Positions 16,632 to 25,151 of a stretch of 64,000 nucleotides of DNA are shown here, one piece after another; position 1 is the stretch's first letter, and each line of letters begins with the position of its first letter. This DNA is from Pseudomonas sp. PB120 (GTDB lineage: Bacteria; Pseudomonadota; Gammaproteobacteria; Pseudomonadales; Pseudomonadaceae): contig NZ_RWIN01000142.1 in assembly GCF_009761815.1 (NCBI RefSeq), forward strand, positions 116,958 through 180,957, given 5' to 3'. The position numbers and the translations under genes are program-made. A model generated the notes under the pieces. It ran no database searches. It was not told the DNA's origin and saw only the letters and a program-made list of their open reading frames with translations.

Positions 16632-16985
16632 CTAACCGCTGTGCTCTACCGGACGCCAGCCATGGCGCTGAATATCAACACGATTATTCAGGACACTGAT
16701 GCCCTCCATCCGCAATCTTGCCCGTTGTTCATCCCCCGAAGCGCTGCCCACGGGCAGGCTGATACGCCCGCCGGCACCGAGTACGCGGTGCCAGGGCAAT
16801 TTGCTGTCGCCCGGCAACTGGCTCAGTGTTCGCCCGACCCAGCGGGCGGCGCGACCCAGGCCCGCCAGTTCGGCGAGCTGGCCATAACTCACGACTTTGC
16901 CTTCGGGCACTTGCGCGAGTGTCAGGTAGAGCGCCGTGCGTCGGATTTGCGCCGGGCTTTCGGACTCGTCTATTGAATCAATCAC
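16632..16985 (-). CDS. Atl-type alkyltransferase-like DNA repair protein
   Basis: This 117-aa protein resembles the DNA-binding domain of O6-alkylguanine methyltransferases. The acceptor cysteine of the PCHRV motif is replaced by tryptophan (PWHRVLGAGGRISL). That substitution defines Atl proteins (E. coli YbaZ type), which flag O6-alkylguanine for nucleotide excision repair instead of removing the alkyl group. VPEGKVVSYGQLAELAG is the recognition-helix region. I place the start at GTG 16985, since the frame upstream runs into the REPIN and gives repeat-derived residues (SKLAPTG). It lies on the same strand as ampG, 44 bp before the ampG start. Confidence 0.85.
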   Translation of the reverse strand: MIDSIDESESPAQIRRTALYLTLAQVPEGKVVSYGQLAELAGLGRAARWVGRTLSQLPGDSKLPWHRVLGAGGRISLPVGSASGDEQRARLRMEGISVLNNRVDIQRHGWRPVEHSG

Positions 16986-16996
16986 GTCCGCCGTTC

Positions 16997-17098
16997 CTGT
17001 AGGAGCGAGCTTGCTCGCGAGGGTCGTTAACGAAAACGCGTTCTGTCTGGAACAAGATGCCATATTCGAGTTTATCGCGAGCAGGCTCGCTCCTACAG
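16997..17098. repeat. REPIN between Atl-like gene and DUF481 gene
   Basis: CTGTAGGAGCGAGCTTGCTCGCGA and an inverted arm ending CTCGCTCCTACAG. It lies between divergent genes, 12 bp from the Atl-like start codon, so it falls in that gene's leader region. Confidence 0.88.
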
Positions 17099-17242
17099 CT
17101 TGGAATTACCGTCTGTAGAGTAAATTCTCGATTGGTAACTGAGAAATGAACTCATCAGAAATCGTCGGGTCAGTCCTTGCTAGGGTCTTATTCCTACGGA
17201 TAATACCGACCTTTTTTCGCAATCTTGAGCCTGTATCTGCTT

Positions 17243-18250
17243 ATGGTGTCCAGAACCCTGTTGTGCCTCGCTGTCTTGAGTGCTTCCACGCCTTTGCTCG
17301 CCGATACCGTCTGGTTGAAGAACGGTGACAAGTTGAGCGGCAAGATCACGTTGTTCGATGGCGGCAAATTGCTGATCCAGACGGAATACGCCGGAGCGGT
17401 ACCCATCGACTGGAAACAGGTCAAAACCCTGGAAAGCGACCAGGAGTTGCTGGTCAAGCAGGACGCTTACACCGGTGAAAAGGCCAAGTCGCTGCATGCG
17501 GCAGACGATGGCAAAGTGACGCTCCAAAATGGTGAGGCGCCGAAGACCGTCGAACTGGCGAGTATCCAGCAGATTCTCAAGCCCAAGCCGGTGGTCGAAG
17601 ACCTGGTGTGGAAGGGCAATATTGACGCGGCGCTGGATTACCAGCGGGCGGAAAAAGACACCGATGACTATGACATCGACTTCAAGACCACGGCGCGCCA
17701 TGGCAGATGGCGGCATACCGCGGAAGGCGAGTACAACCGCGAATTCCAGGATGACGTGGTCACCACCGACAACTGGCGAGCCGAATACTCGCTTGACCGC
17801 TTCCTGACCGAGAAGTGGTTCTGGCAGGGGCGGGCAGTCTATAAGCGCGACAAGGTTGAAGACCTCTCCCGTCAGCGCACCGTCGGTACCGGTCCGGGCT
17901 ACCAGTTCTGGGACAACGAGCTGGGCGCGTTCTCGCTGGGCTCGCTGGTCAACCGCACGGACTACGAGTTCTCCGACGGCAGCAAGGAAAACTTCTACTC
18001 CTTGGCGATGAAGTGGGATTACAACCGCTACCTGATCGGCAAGAAGGTGGAGTTTTTCACCAATGGCGAAGTGGGCAAGCCGCTTTCCGGCGTGGCTGAC
18101 TACGCGCTCGATGCCGAAATGGGTTTGCGCTACAAGGTCACCGATTGGGCGTCGCTTAACCTGAAGGCCGAGCGAGACATCATCAGCGGCACCGACGATG
18201 CCGACCTGGACAAGACGCGCTATACCGCAGGGTTTGGCGTGGCCTGGTAA
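17243..18250 (+). CDS. DUF481-family outer-membrane protein
   Basis: This predicted protein of 335 aa has a signal peptide (MVSRTLLCLAVLSASTPLLA-DT). A small N-terminal domain begins TVWLKNGDKLSGKITLFDGGKLLIQTEYAGAV, which looks like a short SH3/Lsm-like module repeated near KVTLQNGEAPKTVELASIQQI. The C-terminal two thirds alternate aromatic and polar residues and end in AGFGVAW, a terminal aromatic typical of outer-membrane beta-barrels. This is the DUF481/YdiY pattern; function is unknown. ATG 17243 gives the complete signal peptide; a TTG at 17225 is less likely. Two terminators follow before the convergent cold-shock gene. Confidence 0.8.
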   Translation: MVSRTLLCLAVLSASTPLLADTVWLKNGDKLSGKITLFDGGKLLIQTEYAGAVPIDWKQVKTLESDQELLVKQDAYTGEKAKSLHAADDGKVTLQNGEAPKTVELASIQQILKPKPVVEDLVWKGNIDAALDYQRAEKDTDDYDIDFKTTARHGRWRHTAEGEYNREFQDDVVTTDNWRAEYSLDRFLTEKWFWQGRAVYKRDKVEDLSRQRTVGTGPGYQFWDNELGAFSLGSLVNRTDYEFSDGSKENFYSLAMKWDYNRYLIGKKVEFFTNGEVGKPLSGVADYALDAEMGLRYKVTDWASLNLKAERDIISGTDDADLDKTRYTAGFGVAW

Positions 18251-18253
18251 GAC

Positions 18254-18290
18254 GCAAAAAATCGCAGCCACTGGCTGCGATTTTTTTTGC
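18254..18290 (+). terminator. Terminator after DUF481 gene
   Basis: A stem, ATCGCAGCC-ACT-GGCTGCGAT, is flanked by A-run and T-run immediately after the stop codon. Confidence 0.88.
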
Positions 18291-18308
18291 CTGCAAAACA
18301 GACAGGCA

Positions 18309-18343
18309 CAAAAAAGCCCCGCTTTTGAGGGCGGGGCTTTTTA
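18309..18343 (-). terminator. Terminator of cold-shock gene
   Basis: A stem, AAGCCCCGC ... GCGGGGCTT, with A/T runs on both sides lies 16 bp from the cold-shock gene stop. It works in both directions. Confidence 0.88.
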
Positions 18344-18359
18344 CTAAAGCAAGTACAAG

Positions 18360-18569
18360 TTAGATAACTTGAACTTCTTCAGCTTGCATGCCTTTCTGAC
18401 CGCGGGTAGCGATGAAAGAAACCTGTTGGCCTTCTTTCAGGCTTTTGAAGCCGTCGGATTGGATAGCTTTGAAGTGAACGAACAGGTCGTCACCGGATTG
18501 TGGAGTGATGAAGCCGAAGCCTTTTTCATCGTTGAACCACTTAACGGTACCGGTTTGGCGATTAGACAT
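18360..18569 (-). CDS. CspA-family cold-shock protein
   Basis: A 69-aa single-stranded nucleic-acid-binding OB-fold protein. The RNP1 motif KGFGFI (about residues 16-21) and RNP2-like LFVHF (about 29-33) are intact. Family members act as RNA chaperones or antiterminators in cold or stationary phase. An AAGGAG ribosome-binding site lies just before the ATG. Upstream, about 150 nt of AT-richer DNA would make a long 5' leader like those used for cold-regulated translation in this family; whether it is a thermosensor here is inference. Confidence 0.95.
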   Translation of the reverse strand: MSNRQTGTVKWFNDEKGFGFITPQSGDDLFVHFKAIQSDGFKSLKEGQQVSFIATRGQKGMQAEEVQVI

Positions 18570-18923
18570 GGTGTAACTCCTTGAACAAAGATAACTGCGA
18601 CTCAGGAAGAACCCTGGCCGAGACTGAGTGCAAAGAGCAGGAAAAATTCTTGTAGATGGTTGGATCGAAATTCAACATATCGTGTAGAGATTCTCAGTGA
18701 CACAAGCAGCACAGTGGCGCCACCTTAACCCTTTTTCCGGAACGTGCCAATGCTTCTTGCGAAGGTTTCTCTGTTTTCATGACTGACGGTCCTCCGGTTT
18801 GTCCGCAAGACCCGGAAATCACGGGGGGACGGCAAGTTTTGCGCCCCGGTCTTTGAACCCGGCGGCGCGCCCCGGTAAGATGCCGGACAGAATTTTTCCA
18901 CCTCGCTATTCAGGACACCCGCC
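18570..18923. promoter_or_regulatory. Divergent promoter region of cold-shock gene and dcd
   Basis: This gap of about 350 bases has no gene. The half next to the cold-shock gene probably forms its long 5' leader, with AAGGAG at the end nearest the start codon. The other half must hold the dcd promoter. I see no terminator or repeat of the REP family in it. Confidence 0.5.
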
Positions 18924-19490
18924 ATGAGCATCAAATCGGACAAGTGGATTCGCCGCATGGCGCAGGAACACGGCATGATCGAACCTTTCGTCGAGCGCCA
19001 GGTGCGCGGCAGCGACGATAGCCGTGTGATCTCCTACGGCGTGTCGAGCTACGGCTACGATGTGCGCTGCACGAATCATTTCAAGGTGTTCACCAACATC
19101 AATTCGGCCATCGTCGACCCGAAAAACTTTGATGCCGGCAGCTTCGTCGACATCCACAGCGACGTGTGCATCATTCCGCCGAACTCCTTCGCCCTGGCCA
19201 GCACCGTCGAATACTTCCGCATCCCGCGCAATGTATTGACCATTTGCCTGGGTAAAAGCACCTACGCGCGCTGCGGCATCATCGTCAACGTCACGCCGCT
19301 CGAGCCTGAGTGGGAAGGTCATGTGACCCTGGAGTTCTCGAACACCACCAATCTGCCGGCGAAAATCTACGCGAACGAAGGTGTGGCGCAGATGCTGTTC
19401 CTCGAATCCGACGAAGAGTGCGAAGTCTCCTATAAGGACCGTGGCGGCAAGTATCAGGGCCAGCGCGGCGTGACGTTGCCGCGTACCTGA
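18924..19490 (+). CDS. dcd: dCTP deaminase
   Basis: A 188-aa enzyme of the trimeric dUTPase/dCTP deaminase fold that converts dCTP to dUTP, the main source of dUMP for thymidylate synthesis. The sequence SYGYDVRCTNHFKVF, the phosphate-binding KSTYARCGI (about residues 111-119) and GHVTLEFSN with the catalytic Glu137 all match. Length equals the usual 188-193 aa. No partner gene is linked. It is followed by a small unknown gene 106 bp downstream. Confidence 0.96.
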   Translation: MSIKSDKWIRRMAQEHGMIEPFVERQVRGSDDSRVISYGVSSYGYDVRCTNHFKVFTNINSAIVDPKNFDAGSFVDIHSDVCIIPPNSFALASTVEYFRIPRNVLTICLGKSTYARCGIIVNVTPLEPEWEGHVTLEFSNTTNLPAKIYANEGVAQMLFLESDEECEVSYKDRGGKYQGQRGVTLPRT

Positions 19491-19596
19491 TCCATTCATC
19501 CGGCAAGTCGCTGGAATTCTTGAGCGGGTAGACACTCTATTGGGTGTACTGCCCGGTCCGCATGCAGCGGACGGGGCCTTCGCTCAGGAGTGCTTT

Positions 19597-19806
19597 ATGA
19601 AGATCGATCCGCAAATAAGTGCCGAACTGGCAAGGCTTGAGCCCAATCAGGTTGGCGTTTTGGCCTGGTCGTTGTTGGCACATCCGCCCATCAGCATGGC
19701 GGGGGGCATCCCCGGCCAGCCTGATCCCGATACTCCCAACGAACAACCGACAGAGCCTGGCGAGCCGACGTTGCCGGATGAGCCGCCTCCAGCGCCTGTC
19801 GTGTAG
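19597..19806 (+). CDS. Small proline-rich protein of unknown function
   Basis: A 69-aa protein. The N-terminal half is a short amphipathic region (MKIDPQISAELARLEPNQVG, then VLAWSLLAHPPISM). The C-terminal half is low-complexity Pro/Glu/Asp (PDTPNEQPTEPGEPTLPDEP). A CAGGAG ribosome-binding site lies 7 nt before ATG 19597. The TAG stop codon lies inside the REPIN at 19801-19903, which may have been inserted into or next to the original gene end. No family is recognised. Confidence 0.55.
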   Translation: MKIDPQISAELARLEPNQVGVLAWSLLAHPPISMAGGIPGQPDPDTPNEQPTEPGEPTLPDEPPPAPVV

Positions 19807-19903
19807 GAGCGCAGCTTGCTCGCGATGGGCGCCAACGTTGACGAGGGCTTCCTGACAAAACGCGTTGCCCTTGCGTTCTTCGCGAGCAAGCTCGCTCCTA
19901 CAC
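19801..19903. repeat. REPIN overlapping both flanking stop codons
   Basis: GTGTAGGAGCGCAGCTTGCTCGCGA opens it and CGCGAGCAAGCTCGCTCCTACAC closes it. The TAG of the small Pro-rich gene (19804-19806) and the TAG of the convergent pdeM gene (19898-19900) both fall inside the arms. Confidence 0.9.
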
Positions 19904-20557
19904 GGTCACGGGCCATATTTCGTTGTCGCCGATGACGAAGATCCTGCATTTCTCGTCCCGTTCGACGGGATGGCCACCGGTGAACGCACCGAAGGCCGGT
20001 AGCAGGCTGACGTCCAATCCCAACTTGAAACATGCCAGGCGCAACCGCTGCCTTCCTTTGCCGTGCAGCCGATAAACCGGATGCACATGGCCGGCGAGTA
20101 CGTGCCGCTCCGTATGTGGTTGGGGTTCGTGCTGTAATGCAAACGGCCCTAACAGCAACGGCTCAGGTACCACGCGAATGTTTAACGAAGCAGGCGGGTC
20201 CCCGGCGCGTTTGTCGTGGTTGCCTCGAATCAGAGTCATCGGCAGATCAGGGTGCCGCGCCCGCCACTCTGCCAGCGCGTTCAACGTGGCGCTGGCGTGG
20301 GAGCCCGGCCCATGAAGAAAATCCCCTAGGAAAATCAGCTGACGGCACGGTAGGGCGGCCAATAAGTTGTCCAGCACGGCAACATTGCTCGCGGTGGTGC
20401 CATGAGGCACCGGTTGGCCGAGGCTTCGGTAGGCGGCGGCCTTGCCGAAATGCACGTCGGCGATCAGCAGGGCTTGTTGCGCTGGCCAGTAAATGGCTTT
20501 TTCCGGCAGCAGCCATAATGCTTCGCCGGCCAGTTGCACGGGGTAGGGCGTGCTCAT
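19898..20557 (-). CDS. pdeM: PdeM, ligase-associated DNA-damage-response phosphoesterase
   Basis: A 219-aa calcineurin-like metallophosphatase. Metal ligands are visible in order: LLIADVHFGKA (D-x-H), FLGDFLHG (G-D), LIRGNHDK (GNHD) and LAGHVHPVYRL (G-H-x-H). The ligase-associated PdeM family is described as a DNA endonuclease/phosphoesterase working with an Lhr-type helicase, an ATP-dependent ligase and an exonuclease. The ATG overlaps the helicase stop as ATGA, so the two are coupled. Its own stop codon is supplied by a REPIN arm. Confidence 0.88.
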   Translation of the reverse strand: MSTPYPVQLAGEALWLLPEKAIYWPAQQALLIADVHFGKAAAYRSLGQPVPHGTTASNVAVLDNLLAALPCRQLIFLGDFLHGPGSHASATLNALAEWRARHPDLPMTLIRGNHDKRAGDPPASLNIRVVPEPLLLGPFALQHEPQPHTERHVLAGHVHPVYRLHGKGRQRLRLACFKLGLDVSLLPAFGAFTGGHPVERDEKCRIFVIGDNEIWPVTV

Positions 20558-23037
20558 CAGGTTTTCCCGGTTTCAGCGGTTTTCTCAAGATCGCCGACCA
20601 TGCGCCTGATGCGGTCCGCGAGTTTTTCCGAGCTCATGCTCTCGCGCATGCGTTCCACCAATAGTGGAAACCCGAGGGGCGTAGGGCGTTTGACCTGATG
20701 CACGTCGAGTCTGAGTTGACTGATGTGCGCCAAATTCTGTTCCAGCCGTCGAATATCCAGCTCGTCTCGCAAGACTTCTTCCCCCGCCTGGGTCAGCAAC
20801 AGATTGCCCCCGTCGTACTGTTTGAACACTTCGAAAAACAACCCGCTCGACGCTTGAACCTGGCGCGTACTTTTTGGCGCACCTGGATAACCGGCAAACA
20901 CCAGCCCGGCAATGCGGGCGATTTCCCGAAAGCGCCGCAGCGCCAGTTCTCCGGCATTCAGGCTGGCCAGGACGTGTCGCAGCAAATGCTCAGGACTGAA
21001 CAATCCACGGTTCAACACCTGCATCCAATCCACTGAAGTGGCACTGAGCAATTCCAGCCCATAATCGTTGACCGAAATGGAAAACGTGACCGCCTGCTGC
21101 CGACTGACCCGCCACGCCAGCAAACTGGCCAATCCAAGATGCACCTGGCGACCGGCAAAGGGATATAGGAAAAGATGCCAGCCCTCACGGGATTTCAACA
21201 CCTCGGTCAGTAGGGTTTCCGAGGTCGGCAGCCCCGACCAGCGTTGCTGCACCTCCAGCAACGGACGCAGCGCCTGCATTTCCGGGCCGATGAACTCGCC
21301 CTGCGCCGCTGCGTTGAAGCGCATGACCACCGCTTGCGCCAGTTCATTGGAAAGCGGCATGCGCCCACCATTCCAGCGCGGCACCGCGGCTTTTTTCGCC
21401 GTGCTGCGTTTGACGTAGGCCGTCATGTTTTCAACCCGGACCAGTTCCAGCAAACGTCCGGCGAACAGGAAACCATCGCCCGGTTTGAGCCGGGCGATAA
21501 ATCCTTCCTCGACACTCCCCAACTGCTTGCCGCCACCGCCCTTGCTCCAGAACTTCAACTGGATGCTGGCGTCGCTGACAATGGTGCCGATGCTCATGCG
21601 ATGCCGGCGTGCCAGTCGGGCATCGGGCACGCGCCAGACACCGTTTTCATCAGGTTCGACCCGGCGATAATCCGGATAGGCTGTCAGGGAAAGGCCACCG
21701 TGGCGTACGAAAGCAAGTGCCCAAGTCCAATCCGCCGGGGTGAGGTCTCGATAAGCCCAGGCTCCGCGCACTTCTTCATACAACTCATCGGGCAGAAACC
21801 CACCGCCGAGCGCCATGCTGACCACATGCTGGACCAACACATCCAGCGGTTTGTGGGGGGATTCGCGAGGCTCGATACGACGCTGGGCGACGGCGTCCTG
21901 CGCAGCGGCCGCCTCGATCAGTTCCAGACTGTGCGTGGGCACTAGCGTCACCCGCGATACGCGTCCTGGTGCATGGCCTGACCGACCCGCACGCTGCATC
22001 AGCCGCGCCACGCCTTTGGCCGAGCCGATTTGCAGCACCCGTTCTACCGGGAGAAAGTCCACGCCCAAGTCCAGGCTCGAAGTGCAGACCACTGCTTTGA
22101 GCAGGCCGTCCTTGAGCGCCCGTTCCACCCAGTCGCGGGTGTCTCGTGACAGCGAGCTGTGATGCAAGGCGATCAGCCCGGCCCAATCCGGGCGGGCTTC
22201 CAACAAGGCTTGATACCAGATCTCCGATTGGGCGCGGGTGTTGGTGAACACCAGGCTGGCGGGGCTGGATTCCAATTCCGTAACGACCTGCGGCAGCATC
22301 TTCAACCCGATGTGCCCGGCCCAGGGAAAACGTTCGATAGACGGAGGGAGGAGCGTGTCGACCTGCAATGCTTTATTGGTCTGGCCCTGAATACTGATGC
22401 CGCTGCCCTGTGGGATTAATACCTGTTGAGCGTGGGCCTGATTACCCAGGGTTGCGGAAACGCCCCAAACGATCAGCTCGGGGTGCCACCGACGAAGGCG
22501 GGCCAGGGCCAGTTGCAGTTGCACGCCGCGCTTGTTGCCGAGCAGTTCGTGCCATTCGTCGACGACCACCATGCGCAACGTCGACAGTGCGGTGTGGGCG
22601 TCGGCGCGGGCGAGCATCAAGGTCAGGCTTTCGGGCGTCGTGATCAGGGCGGTGGGCAAGCGCCGGCTCTGGCGTGCGCGTTCACTGCTGCTGGTGTCAC
22701 CGGTGCGCAGGCCGATGCTCCACGGAATCTGCAAGTCGTTCAGCGGTTCTTGCAGGGCGCGCGCCGTATCGGCCGCCAGTGCGCGCATGGGGGTTATCCA
22801 CAGCACGGTCAGCGGCGCAGCCAGCGGTTTGCGCTTTGTTTCTAATGGAGCCATGGCGATGGCGAAGCGATTGAGTGCTCCCAGCCAGACCGCATAGGTT
22901 TTACCGGCGCCGGTACTGGCATGCAGCAATCCGGACTCACCGCGTTTAACCGCGGCCCACACCTGTTTCTGAAAGGCGAACGGTGTCCAGCCGCGAGCGG
23001 CGAACCACTTTTTTGCGTAGTCGGGGGAGGTTCCCAT
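20557..23037 (-). CDS. Ligase-associated DNA damage response DEXH-box helicase (Lhr-like)
   Basis: An 826-aa superfamily 2 helicase. The first RecA domain has GLLHASTGAGKTYAVW (Walker A, about residues 36-51) and the DEWH box in MVVVDEWHELLG. The second RecA domain has VCTSSLDLGVDFLPVERVLQIGSAKGVARLMQRAGRSGH (motifs V and VI). A long Lhr-core extension with winged-helix and beta-barrel features follows. It is the motor of the four-protein ligase-associated repair set. The stop overlaps the pdeM start. The ligase and exonuclease genes it normally accompanies lie about 4.7 kb upstream on the same strand, beyond a transporter operon. Confidence 0.92.
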   Translation of the reverse strand: MGTSPDYAKKWFAARGWTPFAFQKQVWAAVKRGESGLLHASTGAGKTYAVWLGALNRFAIAMAPLETKRKPLAAPLTVLWITPMRALAADTARALQEPLNDLQIPWSIGLRTGDTSSSERARQSRRLPTALITTPESLTLMLARADAHTALSTLRMVVVDEWHELLGNKRGVQLQLALARLRRWHPELIVWGVSATLGNQAHAQQVLIPQGSGISIQGQTNKALQVDTLLPPSIERFPWAGHIGLKMLPQVVTELESSPASLVFTNTRAQSEIWYQALLEARPDWAGLIALHHSSLSRDTRDWVERALKDGLLKAVVCTSSLDLGVDFLPVERVLQIGSAKGVARLMQRAGRSGHAPGRVSRVTLVPTHSLELIEAAAAQDAVAQRRIEPRESPHKPLDVLVQHVVSMALGGGFLPDELYEEVRGAWAYRDLTPADWTWALAFVRHGGLSLTAYPDYRRVEPDENGVWRVPDARLARRHRMSIGTIVSDASIQLKFWSKGGGGKQLGSVEEGFIARLKPGDGFLFAGRLLELVRVENMTAYVKRSTAKKAAVPRWNGGRMPLSNELAQAVVMRFNAAAQGEFIGPEMQALRPLLEVQQRWSGLPTSETLLTEVLKSREGWHLFLYPFAGRQVHLGLASLLAWRVSRQQAVTFSISVNDYGLELLSATSVDWMQVLNRGLFSPEHLLRHVLASLNAGELALRRFREIARIAGLVFAGYPGAPKSTRQVQASSGLFFEVFKQYDGGNLLLTQAGEEVLRDELDIRRLEQNLAHISQLRLDVHQVKRPTPLGFPLLVERMRESMSSEKLADRIRRMVGDLEKTAETGKT

Positions 23038-23129
23038 GCCGGTGGTGCGCGCTCTGAAAGGCTTCTTTCAGTGACCACGGCGAGAGTGAACAAGTTTAAT
23101 CGCGGCAGGGCTTGATCAACATCGGCCCT

Positions 23130-23231
23130 CTGTAGGAGCGAGCTTGCTCGCGATTAACTCGAATTCGACGACGGGTACCAGACAGTACGCGTTTTCGTTG
23201 ACGACCATCGCGAGCAAGCTCGCTCCTACAG
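23130..23231. repeat. REPIN at 3' end of transporter operon
   Basis: CTGTAGGAGCGAGCTTGCTCGCGA with an inverted arm ending GCTCGCTCCTACAG. It lies between the aotP stop and the helicase gene, and marks one border of the transporter block. Confidence 0.9.
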
Positions 23232-23242
23232 GAGACCTGTGT

Positions 23243-24007
23243 TTACTTGAGGTTGCCGCTCAGGAACTGCTTGAGCCGTTCACTTTTCGGATTGCCCAGC
23301 ACATCTTCCGGCGCGCCTTCTTCCTCAACCAACCCTTGATGCAAAAACAGCACCTGGCTCGACACTTTTCGCGCAAAGCTCATTTCGTGGGTGACCATGA
23401 TCATGGTCCGGCCTTCCTCGGCCAACCCCTGGATCACTTTCAACACTTCACCCACCAGCTCCGGGTCGAGCGCCGAGGTCGGTTCGTCGAACAGCATGAC
23501 TTCCGGTTCCATGGCCAGTGCGCGGGCGATGGCCACCCGTTGCTGTTGACCGCCGGAAAGAAACGCCGGGTATTGATCGGCCACGCGTGCCGCCAGCCCG
23601 ACCTTGTCGAGGTAGCGACGGGCACGGTCTTCGGCTTCTTTCTTGTCGCAACCCAGCACCCGACGTGGCGCCATGGTGATGTTTTCCAGCACCGTCATGT
23701 GGCTCCACAGGTTGAAGTGCTGAAACACCATGGCCAGGCGCGTGCGGATCCGCTGCAGTTCATCGGCATCGGCCACGTGCATGCCGTGACGGTCCTTGAT
23801 CATGCGGATGGCCTGCCCGTCGAGGCTCATGGCGCCGTCGTTGGGTTGTTCGAGAAAGTTGATGCAACGCAGGAACGTACTTTTGCCCGAGCCGCTGGCG
23901 CCGATCAGGCTGATGACGTCGCCCGTGTTGGCCTTGAGCGAAACACCTTTGAGGACTTCATGATCGCCATAGCTTTTATGCAGGCCTTCGATGGTCAGTT
24001 TGTACAT
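23243..24007 (-). CDS. aotP: Arginine/ornithine ABC transporter ATPase (AotP/HisP type)
   Basis: A 254-aa ATP-binding subunit of a polar amino-acid uptake system. Walker A is GASGSGKST (about residues 36-44), the signature is LSGGQQQRVAIARALA, Walker B is VMLFDEPTSALDP, and the H-loop is MVTHEMSFARKV. The length and the insert HGMHVADADELQRIRTRLAMVFQHFNLW are typical of the HisP/AotP group. It is the last gene of an operon whose order (binding protein, two permeases, deacylase, ATPase) matches aotJQM-PA0891-aotP of P. aeruginosa. The argR gene, next in P. aeruginosa, is absent here. Confidence 0.9.
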   Translation of the reverse strand: MYKLTIEGLHKSYGDHEVLKGVSLKANTGDVISLIGASGSGKSTFLRCINFLEQPNDGAMSLDGQAIRMIKDRHGMHVADADELQRIRTRLAMVFQHFNLWSHMTVLENITMAPRRVLGCDKKEAEDRARRYLDKVGLAARVADQYPAFLSGGQQQRVAIARALAMEPEVMLFDEPTSALDPELVGEVLKVIQGLAEEGRTMIMVTHEMSFARKVSSQVLFLHQGLVEEEGAPEDVLGNPKSERLKQFLSGNLK

Positions 24008-24020
24008 GGGGCATGCATCC

Positions 24021-25139
24021 TCAAGGCGAAAGTAGGTAGCCGCTGCGATAGGCTTCGGTGCCCGCGACGTGGGCGATCACCATGCCGGCAGTGGCCATGC
24101 GACGCAGCGAACGGGCGTACATCAGCCCGGCGGCGGTGCAATGAACGGGGGTGACGCGATCGTTGATCGGGTCAATGATTTCGGCGATCAGCTGTCCGGC
24201 TTCGAGGTATTCCCCCGGTAGTGCGGTGAACACCAGCAACCCGCCCACCGGCGTGGCCACGGGTTCGACCCCGGCCAACGGCGTGGCGGGGTAGGGCAGT
24301 TCAGGCAAGGGCGCCGGTTCGCCGGCGATGGCGCCGAAGTGAATCAGGTAATCGATCAACGCCTGGCTGTCGAGACTGGCCAGCGGGTGATTGACGTCAC
24401 CCTGGCCGCGCAACTCAACGGTGACCGAGAAGCTGCCCAGCGGAATATCGAACTGCTCGCCGAAGCGCTCTTTCAACTGCCACCAGAGCAGGGTGAAGCA
24501 TTCGTCGAACGACTGACCGCCGGAATCGGTGGCCAGCAGGCTCGCTTCGGAACCGATGTAACGGGCCAGCGGCTCGACCTGCGGCCAGGCTTCGGGCGTG
24601 GTGTACAGGTGCGCGACCGCTTCGAAATCACAATGCAGGTCCAGCACCATGTCGGCATCGCAGGCGAGGCGTTGCAGGGTCAGGCGCTGGGATTGCAGTT
24701 GCGTGCCGGCAGTCTGGCGGGCGAGGGCGCCGCGCAGGCTGTCGCGGATGAGTGTGAGGTTGCGTTGCGGATCGTCGCCCAGCTGGCCTTCGATTTCATT
24801 GCCGACCTCTTCACTCAGGTCCACGAACCAGCGGTTGAAGTTCTGACCGCTTTCCAGCTCGTAACGGCCCAACGGCACGTCCATCAGCACTTGTTCCAGC
24901 CCGACCGGGTTGGCGACCGGGACCAGCACGATTTCGCTGCGCAGTCGGCCGGCGGCTTCCAGCTCCGCCAGGCGTTGCTTGAGGTGCCAGGCGACCAGCA
25001 TGCCGGGCATTTCATCGGCGTGAAGGGACGACTGAATGTAGATTTTGCCTTGGGCCGACTCCGGGCCGAAGTGAAAGCTGTGAACCTGTCGTGCTGTCCC
25101 CGGCAGGGGTGACAGCAGGTCATGTATCTGGTGGCGCAT
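24021..25139 (-). CDS. M14-type succinylglutamate desuccinylase/aspartoacylase family protein
   Basis: A 372-aa putative zinc hydrolase of the AstE/ASPA family. The first two zinc ligands are in SSLHADEMPG (His40 and Glu43), the third in LDLHCDF (His169). A C-terminal beta domain (about residues 280-372) has GGLLVFTALPGEYLEAGQLIAEIIDPIND, like the biotinyl-like end of family members. The substrate is not known; embedding in the arginine/ornithine transporter operon suggests an acylated amino acid. It starts 12 bp after the aotM stop and ends 13 bp before aotP. Confidence 0.85.
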   Translation of the reverse strand: MRHQIHDLLSPLPGTARQVHSFHFGPESAQGKIYIQSSLHADEMPGMLVAWHLKQRLAELEAAGRLRSEIVLVPVANPVGLEQVLMDVPLGRYELESGQNFNRWFVDLSEEVGNEIEGQLGDDPQRNLTLIRDSLRGALARQTAGTQLQSQRLTLQRLACDADMVLDLHCDFEAVAHLYTTPEAWPQVEPLARYIGSEASLLATDSGGQSFDECFTLLWWQLKERFGEQFDIPLGSFSVTVELRGQGDVNHPLASLDSQALIDYLIHFGAIAGEPAPLPELPYPATPLAGVEPVATPVGGLLVFTALPGEYLEAGQLIAEIIDPINDRVTPVHCTAAGLMYARSLRRMATAGMVIAHVAGTEAYRSGYLLSP

Positions 25140-25151
25140 GTGCGAAATGTC

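Noticed and set aside
16986..17063. N-terminal extension of the Atl-like gene
   Set aside because: These codons lie in the REPIN and give repeat-derived residues. The family begins after them.
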